From the NCBI GenBank assembly GCA_937864265.1, contig CALMIR010000079.1, positions 1 to 64,000 of the forward strand: 64,000 nucleotides of DNA. Reading direction: 5' to 3'. Below are positions 8,755 to 17,249 of this stretch, piece after piece. This stretch comes from an uncultured Saprospirales bacterium (GTDB lineage Bacteria; Bacteroidota; Bacteroidia; Chitinophagales; Saprospiraceae). Every line of letters starts with the position of its first letter. The stretch's first letter is position 1. The notes below the pieces were generated by a model. That model saw only the letters and a list, made by a program, of their open reading frames with translations, made no database searches and had not been told where the DNA came from. The translations under genes were made by a program, and so were the position numbers.

Positions 8755-8791
8755 TGTGCTTTTTTTGAACCGACCAATCCTTTCAAATCTT

Positions 8792-9400
8792 TTGCAAGCA
8801 CTGATCGAACTGCATTACCTGCCTTCTGTACCCTTTTTTCAATTGGCTTTCAGCCATGAAAAGCTGCTGATTGAACAACATGAACATTATCAAAAAAACA
8901 GCTTTCGTAACCGCTGCTACATCGCTACTGCCAATGGCCTACTGTGCTTGTCTATTCCGCTGCGCAAAGGCAAAAACGAACAACAGGCCATCCTCGATGT
9001 ACGGATCGCCCACGATGAACCCTGGCAGCAACGCCATTGGAGAGGCATCCAGTCCGCCTACGGAAATGCCCCTTATTTTGTTTATTACGCCGATGCCATA
9101 GCGCCATTTTTCCAGCGAAAATATGACTATTTGTTTGAGTGGAATTGGGATTTGTTGCAGCTCTTGTTTCGGCTCTTGTCTTTGGACACCGTCATTCAAA
9201 AGACGACTGCCTACGATACGGAGGTTCAAAGCCCGGTTCTGGACTATCGGGAGCAATTCAAACCCGGTAAACTCCCTTCGATGAAGGTGACTTATCCGCA
9301 GCTTTTCGTCGAAAAACACGGTTTTTTACCCAATTTGAGTATTTTGGATTTGTTATTTTGTGTGGGTCCACAAGCAAGTATGTACCTTTCGGAAAATTGA
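8792..9400 (+). CDS. WbqC family protein
   Basis: About 202 residues resembling the WbqC-like family (PF08889), seen beside lipoprotein, O-antigen or signal-peptidase genes in Bacteroidota. Diagnostic features are the N-terminal ALIELHYLPSVPFFQLA, then the ENxxKxSFRNR-like HYQKNSFRNRCYIATANG, LSIPLRKGK, and QRHWRGIQSAYGNAPYFVYY. The open frame runs back to a TTG at 8708, but that stretch overlaps a transcription terminator (8724-8750). No ATG exists before the conserved start, so the TTG at 8792 directly before ALIELHY is the most likely start. It is followed by the dynamin-like gene. The biochemical role is unknown. Confidence 0.75.
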   Translation: MQALIELHYLPSVPFFQLAFSHEKLLIEQHEHYQKNSFRNRCYIATANGLLCLSIPLRKGKNEQQAILDVRIAHDEPWQQRHWRGIQSAYGNAPYFVYYADAIAPFFQRKYDYLFEWNWDLLQLLFRLLSLDTVIQKTTAYDTEVQSPVLDYREQFKPGKLPSMKVTYPQLFVEKHGFLPNLSILDLLFCVGPQASMYLSEN

Positions 9401-9446
9401 CCCCGCAGAAAAGAAACCGATATTATTAAGCTCCAAAATTATTACA

Positions 9447-11171
9447 GTGGCAGAACTGATCAACCAACATCTTCAGGCGTTACGAGCCAAAGTGACCGAA
9501 ATGGTCAAAGACCTTCACGAATTGACCATACGAATTGGACAAGATGAGTTGGCCAAAACCGTCAGTGATTTGCGCAACCGCATCAACGAACCTTTCATGT
9601 TTGTCATCGTGGGAGAGGTGAAAGCGGGCAAAAGCAGCTTCATCAACGCGCTATTGGCTACCGGAAAAGAGGTCACAAAAGTGGCACCCCAACCCATGAC
9701 CGACACCATCCAGCAGATCATTCATGGCGATGAGGAAGAGGTCGTGGTGGTCAATCCTTTTCTAAAAAAGATACTACTCCCTGTCGATATTCTCAAAGAA
9801 ATAGCCATTGTGGATACGCCGGGCACCAATACCATTGTCGAGAACCACCAGGCCATTACCGAAAGTTTTATCCCGGCATCCGACCTCATCGTCTTTGTTT
9901 TTGAAGCCAAAAACCCCTACCGGCAGTCGGCCTGGGATTTTTTCAAATACATCCACAGCGATTGGCGCAAGAAGATCATCTTCGTTTTGCAACAAAAAGA
10001 CCTGATGCCGGATGCCGACCTCCAAATCAACCTGCAAGGCGTGCGGGAGTATGCGGAAAAGCAAGGCATTCAGCAGCCTCTTGTTTTTGCTGTTTCCGCC
10101 AAACAGGAAGATGAAGGCCAATATTCGATAAGCGGTTTTGCCCCTGTCCGGCAATACATCAACCAGCACATCACTGGCGGAAAAGCGCCTTTCCTAAAAC
10201 TGCATAACAGCGTAGCCACCGCCCACAATATCAACCAGCGCATCGAAGCCGGATTGTCCACCCGCCGCCAACAGTACGAAGCCGATGTGCATTTTCGGCA
10301 CGAAATTTCAGAAACCCTGCAACAGCAAGAAACCAAGAGTCTAAAGCAGGTGGATGTATTGGTCGAAAATATGCTGGCAGGCTACGACCGCATTACCCGT
10401 AAAAAAGAAGACGAGCTGAAAGAAGGGCTTTCTTTTTTCACCCTGCTTCGCCGCTCCATCGCCTCGGTGTTCAGCAAGCAAAGCTCGGCCAAGGAATGGT
10501 TGGAACAATTGGCCAAAAGCCTGGAACTGGAACTCAACCAGGAATTGCACCACAAGCTCAACGACGGCGTGGGCGACCTGGCTGAGAGCATCCAACAAAT
10601 GGCCAAGGTCATTGATCTAAACATCCGAAGCAGCCAGACCATTCTGAGCAACGACCACGAATTGTTCAGCGATATAGCCGAAAAGCGGAGCAATGTGCTT
10701 CGGGAACTGCAAGAAGCTTTTTCCCGCTTTGTCAGCAAGGCAGAGAATTTTACCGACGAAAACTTATTTCCCGACAAGCGCCCCATGTCGCCCAATGTAG
10801 CTACTGGGAGCGGCTTGGCCGTCATTGGCATCATTCTAACGGCAGTGACCAACGGGATGGTGTTCGATGTAACGGGAGGCATTTTGACCGCGATAGGCTT
10901 GCTCTTTGCAGGGGTATCTACCCGCATCAAGCGCAAGCAGGTGATCGATGGCTTTACTGGTGAAGTGGCCAAAGGCCGAAGCAAATTGGAAGAAGAAGTG
11001 AGCGAGCAATTGAAGTCCTACATCAAAAACCTGAAAGTGAAAATCGAGGGCAATTTTGAAAAATTTGACCGCCTGCTGGAAAAAGAGCAAAAACAACTGA
11101 ACGAACTGGAACAAGAACACCGGGAATTGGAGGAAAAAATTGTCGCCTTGGAGCAGGATATTGCCGTTTGA
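9447..11171 (+). CDS. Bacterial dynamin-like GTPase
   Basis: About 574 residues from a GTG at 9447 (VAELINQ). The frame also runs back to a GTG at 9360 that overlaps the WbqC gene, but the extra residues look non-conserved. The P-loop GEVKAGKSS (residues 56-64 from the 9447 start), a G2 threonine in PMTDT, G3 DTPG (123-126) and a G4-like QQKD mark a dynamin-type GTPase. A long helical stalk follows. Two hydrophobic segments lie near residues 450-490 (SGLAVIGIILTAVTNGMV and GGILTAIGLLFAGV), then a C-terminal coiled coil. The layout fits a membrane-remodelling protein inserted by a paddle-like hairpin. Role in the cell unknown; membrane repair or fission is a family-based guess. Confidence 0.85.
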   Translation: MAELINQHLQALRAKVTEMVKDLHELTIRIGQDELAKTVSDLRNRINEPFMFVIVGEVKAGKSSFINALLATGKEVTKVAPQPMTDTIQQIIHGDEEEVVVVNPFLKKILLPVDILKEIAIVDTPGTNTIVENHQAITESFIPASDLIVFVFEAKNPYRQSAWDFFKYIHSDWRKKIIFVLQQKDLMPDADLQINLQGVREYAEKQGIQQPLVFAVSAKQEDEGQYSISGFAPVRQYINQHITGGKAPFLKLHNSVATAHNINQRIEAGLSTRRQQYEADVHFRHEISETLQQQETKSLKQVDVLVENMLAGYDRITRKKEDELKEGLSFFTLLRRSIASVFSKQSSAKEWLEQLAKSLELELNQELHHKLNDGVGDLAESIQQMAKVIDLNIRSSQTILSNDHELFSDIAEKRSNVLRELQEAFSRFVSKAENFTDENLFPDKRPMSPNVATGSGLAVIGIILTAVTNGMVFDVTGGILTAIGLLFAGVSTRIKRKQVIDGFTGEVAKGRSKLEEEVSEQLKSYIKNLKVKIEGNFEKFDRLLEKEQKQLNELEQEHRELEEKIVALEQDIAV

Positions 11172-11294
11172 GCGCGGCACATCTATCTGTATTCTGCGGT
11201 TTCCTATCTAGCTTCCCTAGCCAGTTGTCTAAAATAATTTCGTTTTGGTAGTTGAATTCCTTAAATTCACCTTTTTAAACAACCATTTTTGGGC

Positions 11295-12116
11295 ATGAAG
11301 AAAAAATCTGTTGCTGGCATTCTGGCCTTGTTCATGGGTATTTTTGGGGTACACCGTTTTTATCTGGGGCAGCGTTTTTTAGGGGTCGTTTATTTTTTAC
11401 TGACCTGTTTTTTGTTTGTTATATCTTTTGAAGAGCACATGCCGGCTATTTTGCCCATGGGTATTTTAGGCTTTATTGATGCCATCCTTTTCCTAGCCAT
11501 GCCGAAAGAAGACTTCGATGCCCGTTATAACAAAGGTTTTTACGACAGAAGCCCTTCATTGGGCCAAAGCCGCAGCCAGCGAAGTACGCCAAGTGTCAAT
11601 CGGCGCATACCGGTGGAAGACCCTGTGCAAATTTTGAAAGCCAGTGGCATTAAGCATTATCGGGAATTTTGCTTCGAAGAGGCCATCGAGGATTTTGAAC
11701 GGGCGCTGGCTTATGCCCCCAACGATATATCCCTGCATTTCAACCTGGCTTGCGCCTTTTCCATGATCGAAATGGCCGATGAATCATTTGAACACCTGGA
11801 AAAAGCCGTGGCATTGGGCTTCAACCAATTTCAGAAAATACAACAACACAGCGACCTCTCCTACCTGCGCGCTCAACGCGAGTTCGCTGCCTTTGAAATC
11901 AATGGCTACCGGAAGCCGGTGGCCGCGAAGCCCCTACCCCAACCTTCGCCTAATATGCTGGATACACAAGCGCCAGCGGTAGTGGCTGCAACGCCTGCCG
12001 AGGAAGAAAAGCTGACCCTCCTTGATCGTATTGAACTGCTGGGCGATTTGCTGGATAAAGGCATACTCACCCAAGAAGAATTTGCACTGCAAAAGGAGCG
12101 GCTATTGAACCAGTAA
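11295..12116 (+). CDS. TM2 domain / TPR / SHOCT protein
   Basis: About 273 residues from the ATG at 11295; a TTG six bases upstream is less likely. Residues 1-75 are a TM2 domain with two membrane segments (SVAGILALFMGIFGVHRFYLG, and a second around PILPMGILGFIDAILFLAM). Residues ~115-200 hold one or two TPR-like units (FEEAIEDFERALAYAPNDISLHFNLACAF). The last ~35 residues (DRIELLGDLLDKGILTQEEFALQKERLL) are a SHOCT motif. The combination suggests a membrane-anchored scaffold. Function unknown. It follows the dynamin gene by 120 bp. Confidence 0.8.
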   Translation: MKKKSVAGILALFMGIFGVHRFYLGQRFLGVVYFLLTCFLFVISFEEHMPAILPMGILGFIDAILFLAMPKEDFDARYNKGFYDRSPSLGQSRSQRSTPSVNRRIPVEDPVQILKASGIKHYREFCFEEAIEDFERALAYAPNDISLHFNLACAFSMIEMADESFEHLEKAVALGFNQFQKIQQHSDLSYLRAQREFAAFEINGYRKPVAAKPLPQPSPNMLDTQAPAVVAATPAEEEKLTLLDRIELLGDLLDKGILTQEEFALQKERLLNQ

Positions 12117-12407
12117 GCGGTTGAGTCATGCCGGCACTTGGCTATGACTTGGCCTAGAAGTTGCTTTTATCATATGCTGTTGTGGCGAATGGTTAGCACG
12201 GCAGGGCAGCGAATTTTGGCTGACCATACCTGATGGCGCATTGTTTTATGCGAGATTGATTCTTTCATCGGAAAAAGCATAATTTTCAACCAGCCTTTGA
12301 TTTGATGTCCAATCTCATGCTTGTATTGATTCAGGTATCTTTCATCACTGCCCTCACAATCAATCATTACATTGTTAAAAACGCTGCTGCACCTCAAATA
12401 AGATGTC
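12117..12407. other. Intergenic region, possible unrecognised remnant
   Basis: About 290 bp between the TM2 gene and the nuclease pseudogene. The minus strand has a 75-codon open frame (12397-12170) containing YKHEIGHQIKGWL, which I do not recognise. No RNA gene, clear promoter or terminator was seen. Confidence 0.3.
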
Positions 12408-13274
12408 CTATTTTAGTTGCTCTATTTCATCTTTCGATAAACCTGTCAATTTTTGTATCAGGGCTACATCCAATCCGTTTTTTAAAGCAGATTTGGCAAT
12501 CTCGATATTCTGTTCCTTTTTGCCTTCTGCTATGCCCTCTGCCTTGCCCTCCTTGAAATACGTCTCCATCGAGCTTTTTAGATCCCAGTAGTCTTTTAAG
12601 CTGTCTTCGTAAAAAGTCCTTTCTTTCGGCTTCATCCTCGCTATTTCTGCCAACTCAAATAATTTTTAAAATATGCCTACTTCTAGTTTTTTGGGCATTT
12701 CGCGCAGGCGGTGTAGGTGCTTAAAGGCGTAAAGCCATTTTTCATAATCGTTCGACAGTTCTTCCAAGCTCTTGTCAAACTTAGGTATCTCAAGATATAC
12801 AAAACTGAGCTTGTCGTAAAAAACTGCCTTTGTCTCTTCTTCTATCAGTTTTACCCTATGGTGAAGCTTATGGGGTTGCTCATCTGAAAACTCAAAATCC
12901 AGCACGGCTATCATGTAAACTGCCTTCAACTCATAATTCCATTTTTGGCCTTTCAGTGCTTGTTCCTGTATGGCAAATGTCGAATAATACACGCTCCTAT
13001 CTTTGAAAAATTCCTGCTTCACCCGCTGGATTTCCACTATGAATTTTTCGCCTTTTTCATTCGAGCAGTATAAATCATACACGGCTTTCCTCTCGCCTTC
13101 GTGTTTGCCTAGCCTTTCGTTTTTCAGATAGCTCAAATCGCTAATGTACTCTTCACCCATCAGCAAGCTATTCAGAAAGGAAATCAGCAAATCTTTGTTC
13201 GGCTCTTCTCCAAAAAGTTTTTTAAAGCCAAAGTCGGTGAAAAGGTTGATGTATCTATCGGTTGTTCCGCCCAT
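12408..13274 (-). pseudogene. Rpn/PD-(D/E)XK family nuclease interrupted by an in-frame stop
   Basis: The gene reads as one frame of ~289 codons broken by a single TAA at 12666-12668. The N-terminal 202 residues start DRYINLFTDFGFKKLFG and carry the PD-(D/E)XK core YDLYC with D67 and EIQ at 81-83, typical of Rpn (recombination-promoting nuclease/putative transposase, PDDEXK_2) proteins. After the stop the same frame continues KLFELAEIARMKPKER and ends with the usual KAEGIAEGKKEQN segment and the NGLDVALIQKLTGLS helix. There is no length change, so this is a nonsense mutation, not a frameshift. Read-through or expression of the N-terminal fragment cannot be excluded. Such genes are mobile-element-like and often decayed. 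Confidence 0.8.
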
Positions 13275-13447
13275 GGTTCCAGCATTTTCGTTATCCTCTT
13301 GCGAAGATAGTCAATTTGCATGAAAAGGCTAGGAGGAAGGCTGCTTATGCGGGACAATTGGTAGGGATATGTGATTGTTAACTGATGAATTTTTACTTTC
13401 TTTGTGTGGACGTAGTGGAATTGGGATTGAGTTTGCTGCCCTAAGGA

Positions 13448-13555
13448 TTGGGGGTGGCTCAATTGAAAGAATGGCTGTCCAATGTAAATGACGAATACTG
13501 GTTGCTCATAGCAGATCAGATAAAGGATGAAAAGCCTAAGAAGTCTATCAAATAG
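13448..13555 (+). pseudogene. Short ORF, possibly a remnant of an NB-ARC/STAND ATPase
   Basis: A TTG- or GTG-started frame of ~33-35 codons ending with TAG at 13553 and containing LKEWLSNVNDEYWLLIADQIKD. The pattern resembles the Walker B region of NB-ARC proteins (W-L-L-I-x-D-x), but nothing before or after it supports a whole gene. It lies ~115 bp before the helical-repeat gene. A chance ORF is also possible. Confidence 0.2.
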
Positions 13556-13670
13556 TTTATGAGATGTTTTAAAAAGCGTAAAATTCCTGATTATAGTTTA
13601 TTAGCGACGGATATTGATCAAAGAGACATTTCAGGAAAGAAGCCAATTAAACTTAACCACTGGAGTCAAT

Positions 13671-14714
13671 ATGGAGAAGGATATTTTTCATGAAACTCTT
13701 TTGAAGGAAATGCAAGCTAGCCTGAATTCAAGGGAAGTGTCTATCTTCCTGGATAACAAAAAAAGAATCAACGAAGGATTGGAATATGGAAGGGCAGGTG
13801 TGATGGACGCAGCGTTTCAACAATTCGAGGCGGTTGAATCAAATATTTGTTCCCTTCCCCTTTCCTACCCCTGCCGTTTACTCATCATGTCATTTTACAA
13901 TTCTGGTTTGGCTTATTTGAGGGTTAAAGCCAATGAACCAGAAGAGGCAAATAGGTTGTGTCTTCAAGCATTGTTCATCAACAATTACCTCATTCAAGCG
14001 CATGGTTTTAATGTTTTGGAAATCCATCGGGTACAACAGATGGCTAATCTTGCACGCATCTTATTTCGGAGTGGGCAAAAAGAACAGGCATTCAATATTC
14101 TTTTTGCTTTGCTGGGATGTTTTGAGCAAAAGGATAACTTTCCATTGATTTATTCCTATAATCGGTTAGAGATGCTGCATGATGAATATCGTTCAACTGG
14201 TCTGACCACAAACCCTATTGGCAGACATCATCCTTCTTCACAATTGCATGAAGTGTATCAAACACCTGTAACCAGATTTGGGAAAAGGTCTTCAATGAAG
14301 GCTACTGATATTACCGCCCTTTTTCTACTTAATTTTTCGAAAATTCCATCGGAATTGCTGGAAAGGATGCTGGCTCATCTGATAGAATTTTACATTGATT
14401 TTTCCAAAGGGTTGGACAACGCAGCTCAAAAAGCTATTTTCAACCGGCATGGAATTTATTCGGACACTGATTTAAAAGGGTGGGAAGCCTATCAATCTGC
14501 TTACCTGTTCCTGAAAATTAAAGTTCATTTCTTGAACAAAGAATTTCAGGACTTTCTGAATGCGCTAAAATCGTTTAGCCAAAATGTATCACAGCCATCT
14601 ATTTGGAATGCGATCCTGATGGATTTCCATAGTTTTTGCCAAACTTCTGGTATGGAAGATAGCAAGATGAAAGTCGATTTATTTGAACAAAGTATTATAA
14701 AAATGAGTACATGA
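13671..14714 (+). CDS. TPR-like helical repeat protein of unknown function
   Basis: A 347-residue protein from the ATG at 13671 (MEKDIFHETLLKEM); the frame extends to a TTG at 13614 but that segment looks like leader sequence. It has no signal peptide. Paired amphipathic helices, for example AFQQFEAVESNI, YNSGLAYLRVKANEPEEANRL and MANLARILFRSGQKEQAFNIL, suggest TPR-type repeats in the first half. The second half is helical but unrecognised. Its stop overlaps the ATP-grasp start as ATGA, so the two are translationally coupled. Base composition is visibly more AT-rich than in the 0-12 kb genes. It may be a scaffold or substrate-binding partner for the two enzymes downstream. Confidence 0.6.
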   Translation: MEKDIFHETLLKEMQASLNSREVSIFLDNKKRINEGLEYGRAGVMDAAFQQFEAVESNICSLPLSYPCRLLIMSFYNSGLAYLRVKANEPEEANRLCLQALFINNYLIQAHGFNVLEIHRVQQMANLARILFRSGQKEQAFNILFALLGCFEQKDNFPLIYSYNRLEMLHDEYRSTGLTTNPIGRHHPSSQLHEVYQTPVTRFGKRSSMKATDITALFLLNFSKIPSELLERMLAHLIEFYIDFSKGLDNAAQKAIFNRHGIYSDTDLKGWEAYQSAYLFLKIKVHFLNKEFQDFLNALKSFSQNVSQPSIWNAILMDFHSFCQTSGMEDSKMKVDLFEQSIIKMST

Positions 14715-15796
14715 AAATTATCATTATTAGTAGTAAAGGGCATTGGATGCTCGGCTGGTTCACTTCTCCTCCAGAATTAGAAGATGCTATCCGCGTAATG
14801 GAAAATGCGGGGATAGAAGTAGCTCAAGTCGAGGTGGACAACGTCGCTTCCCTTGAAAGGACACTTGATGCAATAACAGAGGACACCATTGTTTGGCCCA
14901 ATGCCTATTTTGTCGGTGCCCCAAATGATGGCCTGACATGGATAGGCAAGAGGATCGAAGCCCGGGGACTTCCTTTTATCGGTTCTGGTTTTCAAACACT
15001 CAAATATGTTTTGAAAAAAGATGACTGCCAATCCAAACTAGCTGAACATCATTTGCCCATTCCTCCTTTTATGGTCATTAAGCGGAAGGACATAGAAGAT
15101 ATAGAGCGGTTGATAGAAGAAAAAGATATGACATTTCCCGTTGTTCTGAAGCCAACTGGAGAATCGGGAAGCATAGGGGTATGCAAAGCGGATCATATAG
15201 GTGAAGCCATACACCTGGCATCCAAAATCCTGATGGAGTTTCCAAATAGCGACGTGATCCTAGAGGAGTTTTTACCCAGCGATGATATTACCTGCGGCTT
15301 TTTAGAGATGGGAGGAGAGACCATGCTTTTGCCCACTTATTATATGGTAAAGAATTTGCCTGGCAATGAAAATATATTGACCCGAAAAGAGCGGCTGCTT
15401 TCATGGGATGAGGTGAACAAAACTCAGATCAACATATCTGCCCCAGAGATTCTTAACCAATTGATTACCAATATACCAAAGGTGGTAAAAGCCCTTGGAG
15501 TAAAAGGCGTAACACGCATTGATGGCAGGCTGGACAAAAAAGGGATATTGCGCTTTTTCGATGTGAATGGTTTTCCTGCATTGTCTTTTCCTGATAGCGT
15601 TTTGGTCAAACAGTGCATCACTTGTTTCCCTCATTATCTTCCAACTCAAGTATTTGAAGGGCTGATTCATACCATGCTCTATCAAGTACTTTGGCAAAAT
15701 GATTTGATGATACCAGATAAAATAAAGACACATAATCTATTTACGATGGAAAGTGAATGGGTTTTGAAATCACCTTATAACAACTTATCAAGCTAA
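14711..15796 (+). CDS. ATP-grasp ligase related to D-alanine-D-alanine ligase
   Basis: A 361-residue ATP-grasp enzyme. The N-domain has WPNAYFVGAPNDGLTWIGK and GLPFIGSGFQTLKYVLKKDDCQ (capture of substrate, then the K-D region). FPVVLKPTGESGSIGVCKA is the ATP-binding glycine loop and VILEEFLPSDDITCGF the nucleotide-binding glutamates. GVTRIDGRLDKKG followed by FFDVNGFPALSF corresponds to the metal-binding R-x-D and D-x-N-x-x-P motifs of Ddl. The real Ddl for peptidoglycan would normally sit with mur genes. Here it is coupled by ATGA overlap to a helical-repeat protein and followed 12 bp later by a CBS-like enzyme, suggesting ligation of a specialised amino acid or dipeptide. The substrate is unknown. 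Confidence 0.8.
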   Translation: MKIIIISSKGHWMLGWFTSPPELEDAIRVMENAGIEVAQVEVDNVASLERTLDAITEDTIVWPNAYFVGAPNDGLTWIGKRIEARGLPFIGSGFQTLKYVLKKDDCQSKLAEHHLPIPPFMVIKRKDIEDIERLIEEKDMTFPVVLKPTGESGSIGVCKADHIGEAIHLASKILMEFPNSDVILEEFLPSDDITCGFLEMGGETMLLPTYYMVKNLPGNENILTRKERLLSWDEVNKTQINISAPEILNQLITNIPKVVKALGVKGVTRIDGRLDKKGILRFFDVNGFPALSFPDSVLVKQCITCFPHYLPTQVFEGLIHTMLYQVLWQNDLMIPDKIKTHNLFTMESEWVLKSPYNNLSS

Positions 15797-15808
15797 AACA
15801 ATAAACAC

Positions 15809-16813
15809 ATGTTAGCTAAAAAATATGATGCAGCTCAAACAACAGTCAATTACTTAGACAGCATTTTGGACTCCATTGGAAATACGCCTTTAATCAGAAT
15901 GAACAGCCTCAACGAAGGAGTGCGTCCTTTGATGTTGGGGAAAATGGAATTTCTGAATCCAGGAGGAAGCAGTAAAGATCGAATTGGCATCAGAATGATT
16001 GAAGCAGCAGAGCGGTTGAAATTGCTCAAACCAGGAGGTACAATCATCGAACCTACCTCTGGCAATACGGGAATTGGTCTGGCACAAGCTGCAGCTGTAA
16101 AGGGATACAAAGTGATTTTTACAATGAATGCGAAAGTTTCTCAGGAAAAGCGAAACATTCTTAAAGGCTATGGCGCTGAAATCGTGGTTTGCCCGTATGG
16201 CGTGGCTCCCGAAGATCCTTGTAGTTATTACAAAGTGGCAAAGCACCTAACAGAGGAAATCCCCAATTCTTTTTGTCCTAACCAATATGTGAATGAGCAA
16301 AATCCTCTTACTCATTATGAAACTACAGGGCCAGAGATATGGCGTGATACGTCGGGAAAAATCACACATTTTATAGCTGGTATGGGTACAGGTGGAACGA
16401 TTACAGGAGTATCAAAATTTTTGAAAGAACAAAATCCAAATATTAAAATAATTGGAATTGATGCAAAAGGTTCTCTATATCGTCATTTATATGATGGAAC
16501 AGAAGGGGAAGCCGAAAGCTATAAAATTGAAGGGATTGGGCAGGATTTTTTACCTGATACCATTGATCTCGATTTAATAGATGAGGTCATCACTGTAACG
16601 GATAAAGAAGCTTATAGCATGGCTCGTACAGTAGCCCGAACAGAAGGCTGGATGGTTGGATCTTCGTCAGGAGCCGTTATTGTAGGTGGACTAAAGATGG
16701 CTCGGAGATTAGATGAGGATGCCGTTATAGTAATGCTTCTTCCCGATTCCGGTAAAAATTACCTGAGTACCATTTTCAATGATACCTGGATGCAGGAAAA
16801 TAATCTGATTTAA
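15809..16813 (+). CDS. PLP-dependent cystathionine beta-synthase/cysteine synthase family enzyme
   Basis: A 334-residue fold type II PLP enzyme. K56 in GGSSKDR is the Schiff-base lysine, SGNTG at 84-88 binds the substrate carboxylate, and GTGGT at 193-197 holds the PLP phosphate. The core follows cystathionine beta-synthase closely (KPGGTIIEPTSGNTGIGLA, EGWMVGSSSGA, LLPDSGKNYLSTIFND). It lacks the N-terminal haem region and the C-terminal CBS-domain pair of the animal enzyme. It could make cystathionine, cysteine or a beta-substituted alanine such as 2,3-diaminopropionate. It is 12 bp downstream of the ATP-grasp gene in the same likely operon, so its product may be the ligase's substrate. That link is an inference. 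Confidence 0.85.
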   Translation: MLAKKYDAAQTTVNYLDSILDSIGNTPLIRMNSLNEGVRPLMLGKMEFLNPGGSSKDRIGIRMIEAAERLKLLKPGGTIIEPTSGNTGIGLAQAAAVKGYKVIFTMNAKVSQEKRNILKGYGAEIVVCPYGVAPEDPCSYYKVAKHLTEEIPNSFCPNQYVNEQNPLTHYETTGPEIWRDTSGKITHFIAGMGTGGTITGVSKFLKEQNPNIKIIGIDAKGSLYRHLYDGTEGEAESYKIEGIGQDFLPDTIDLDLIDEVITVTDKEAYSMARTVARTEGWMVGSSSGAVIVGGLKMARRLDEDAVIVMLLPDSGKNYLSTIFNDTWMQENNLI

Positions 16814-17249
16814 ATCATAGCCATAAAAAGTTCTTTTTCGGGGAGCACCACCTAAGTTCAACCCCGCTCAGAAAAGGCATTTTAAAAGAATCCACTTTTG
16901 TCACTAATCCCACACAACCAAGCATCCTGCTACAACAATTTGATCCTTCAACCCACACCTTGCTGCCTTCAATGCCATCTCATACCACCCTACCACCTAT
17001 ACCTTGTTTTTGTTTCCATACCATTCAAAACAAGGAAAATGAATTACTGGCCATTAAGCCCTTTGCCAAGCCAGACATAAGCTGATTGAAATTTGGCCTT
17101 TGGGTCAGAGATGGGCACAGACAGTCCTGTCCACTTCACAAGTACTGCTAATGGCACGAATATTAGGATTTCATTCGTCAGGATAACCGCTATGTTTTAT
17201 ATGGACGGGCCAAGCTTAAGTGTCACCGTCGTAAAACCCGAACCCACTT
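16814..17249. other. Convergent intergenic region
   Basis: About 435 bp between the CBS-like gene (plus) and the last gene of the giant-protein operon (minus). A weak hairpin with CGGGG/CCCCG arms lies around 16848-16876 and could end the plus-strand cassette. Small open frames here show no protein-like pattern. Nothing else was seen. Confidence 0.4.

Noticed and set aside
12170-12397. 75-codon minus-strand ORF as a real gene
   Set aside because: No recognised motif and no supporting context; kept only as an intergenic note.
13184-13462. 92-codon minus-strand ORF overlapping the start of the Rpn gene
   Set aside because: It overlaps the well-supported Rpn N-terminus in another frame and has no protein-like pattern.
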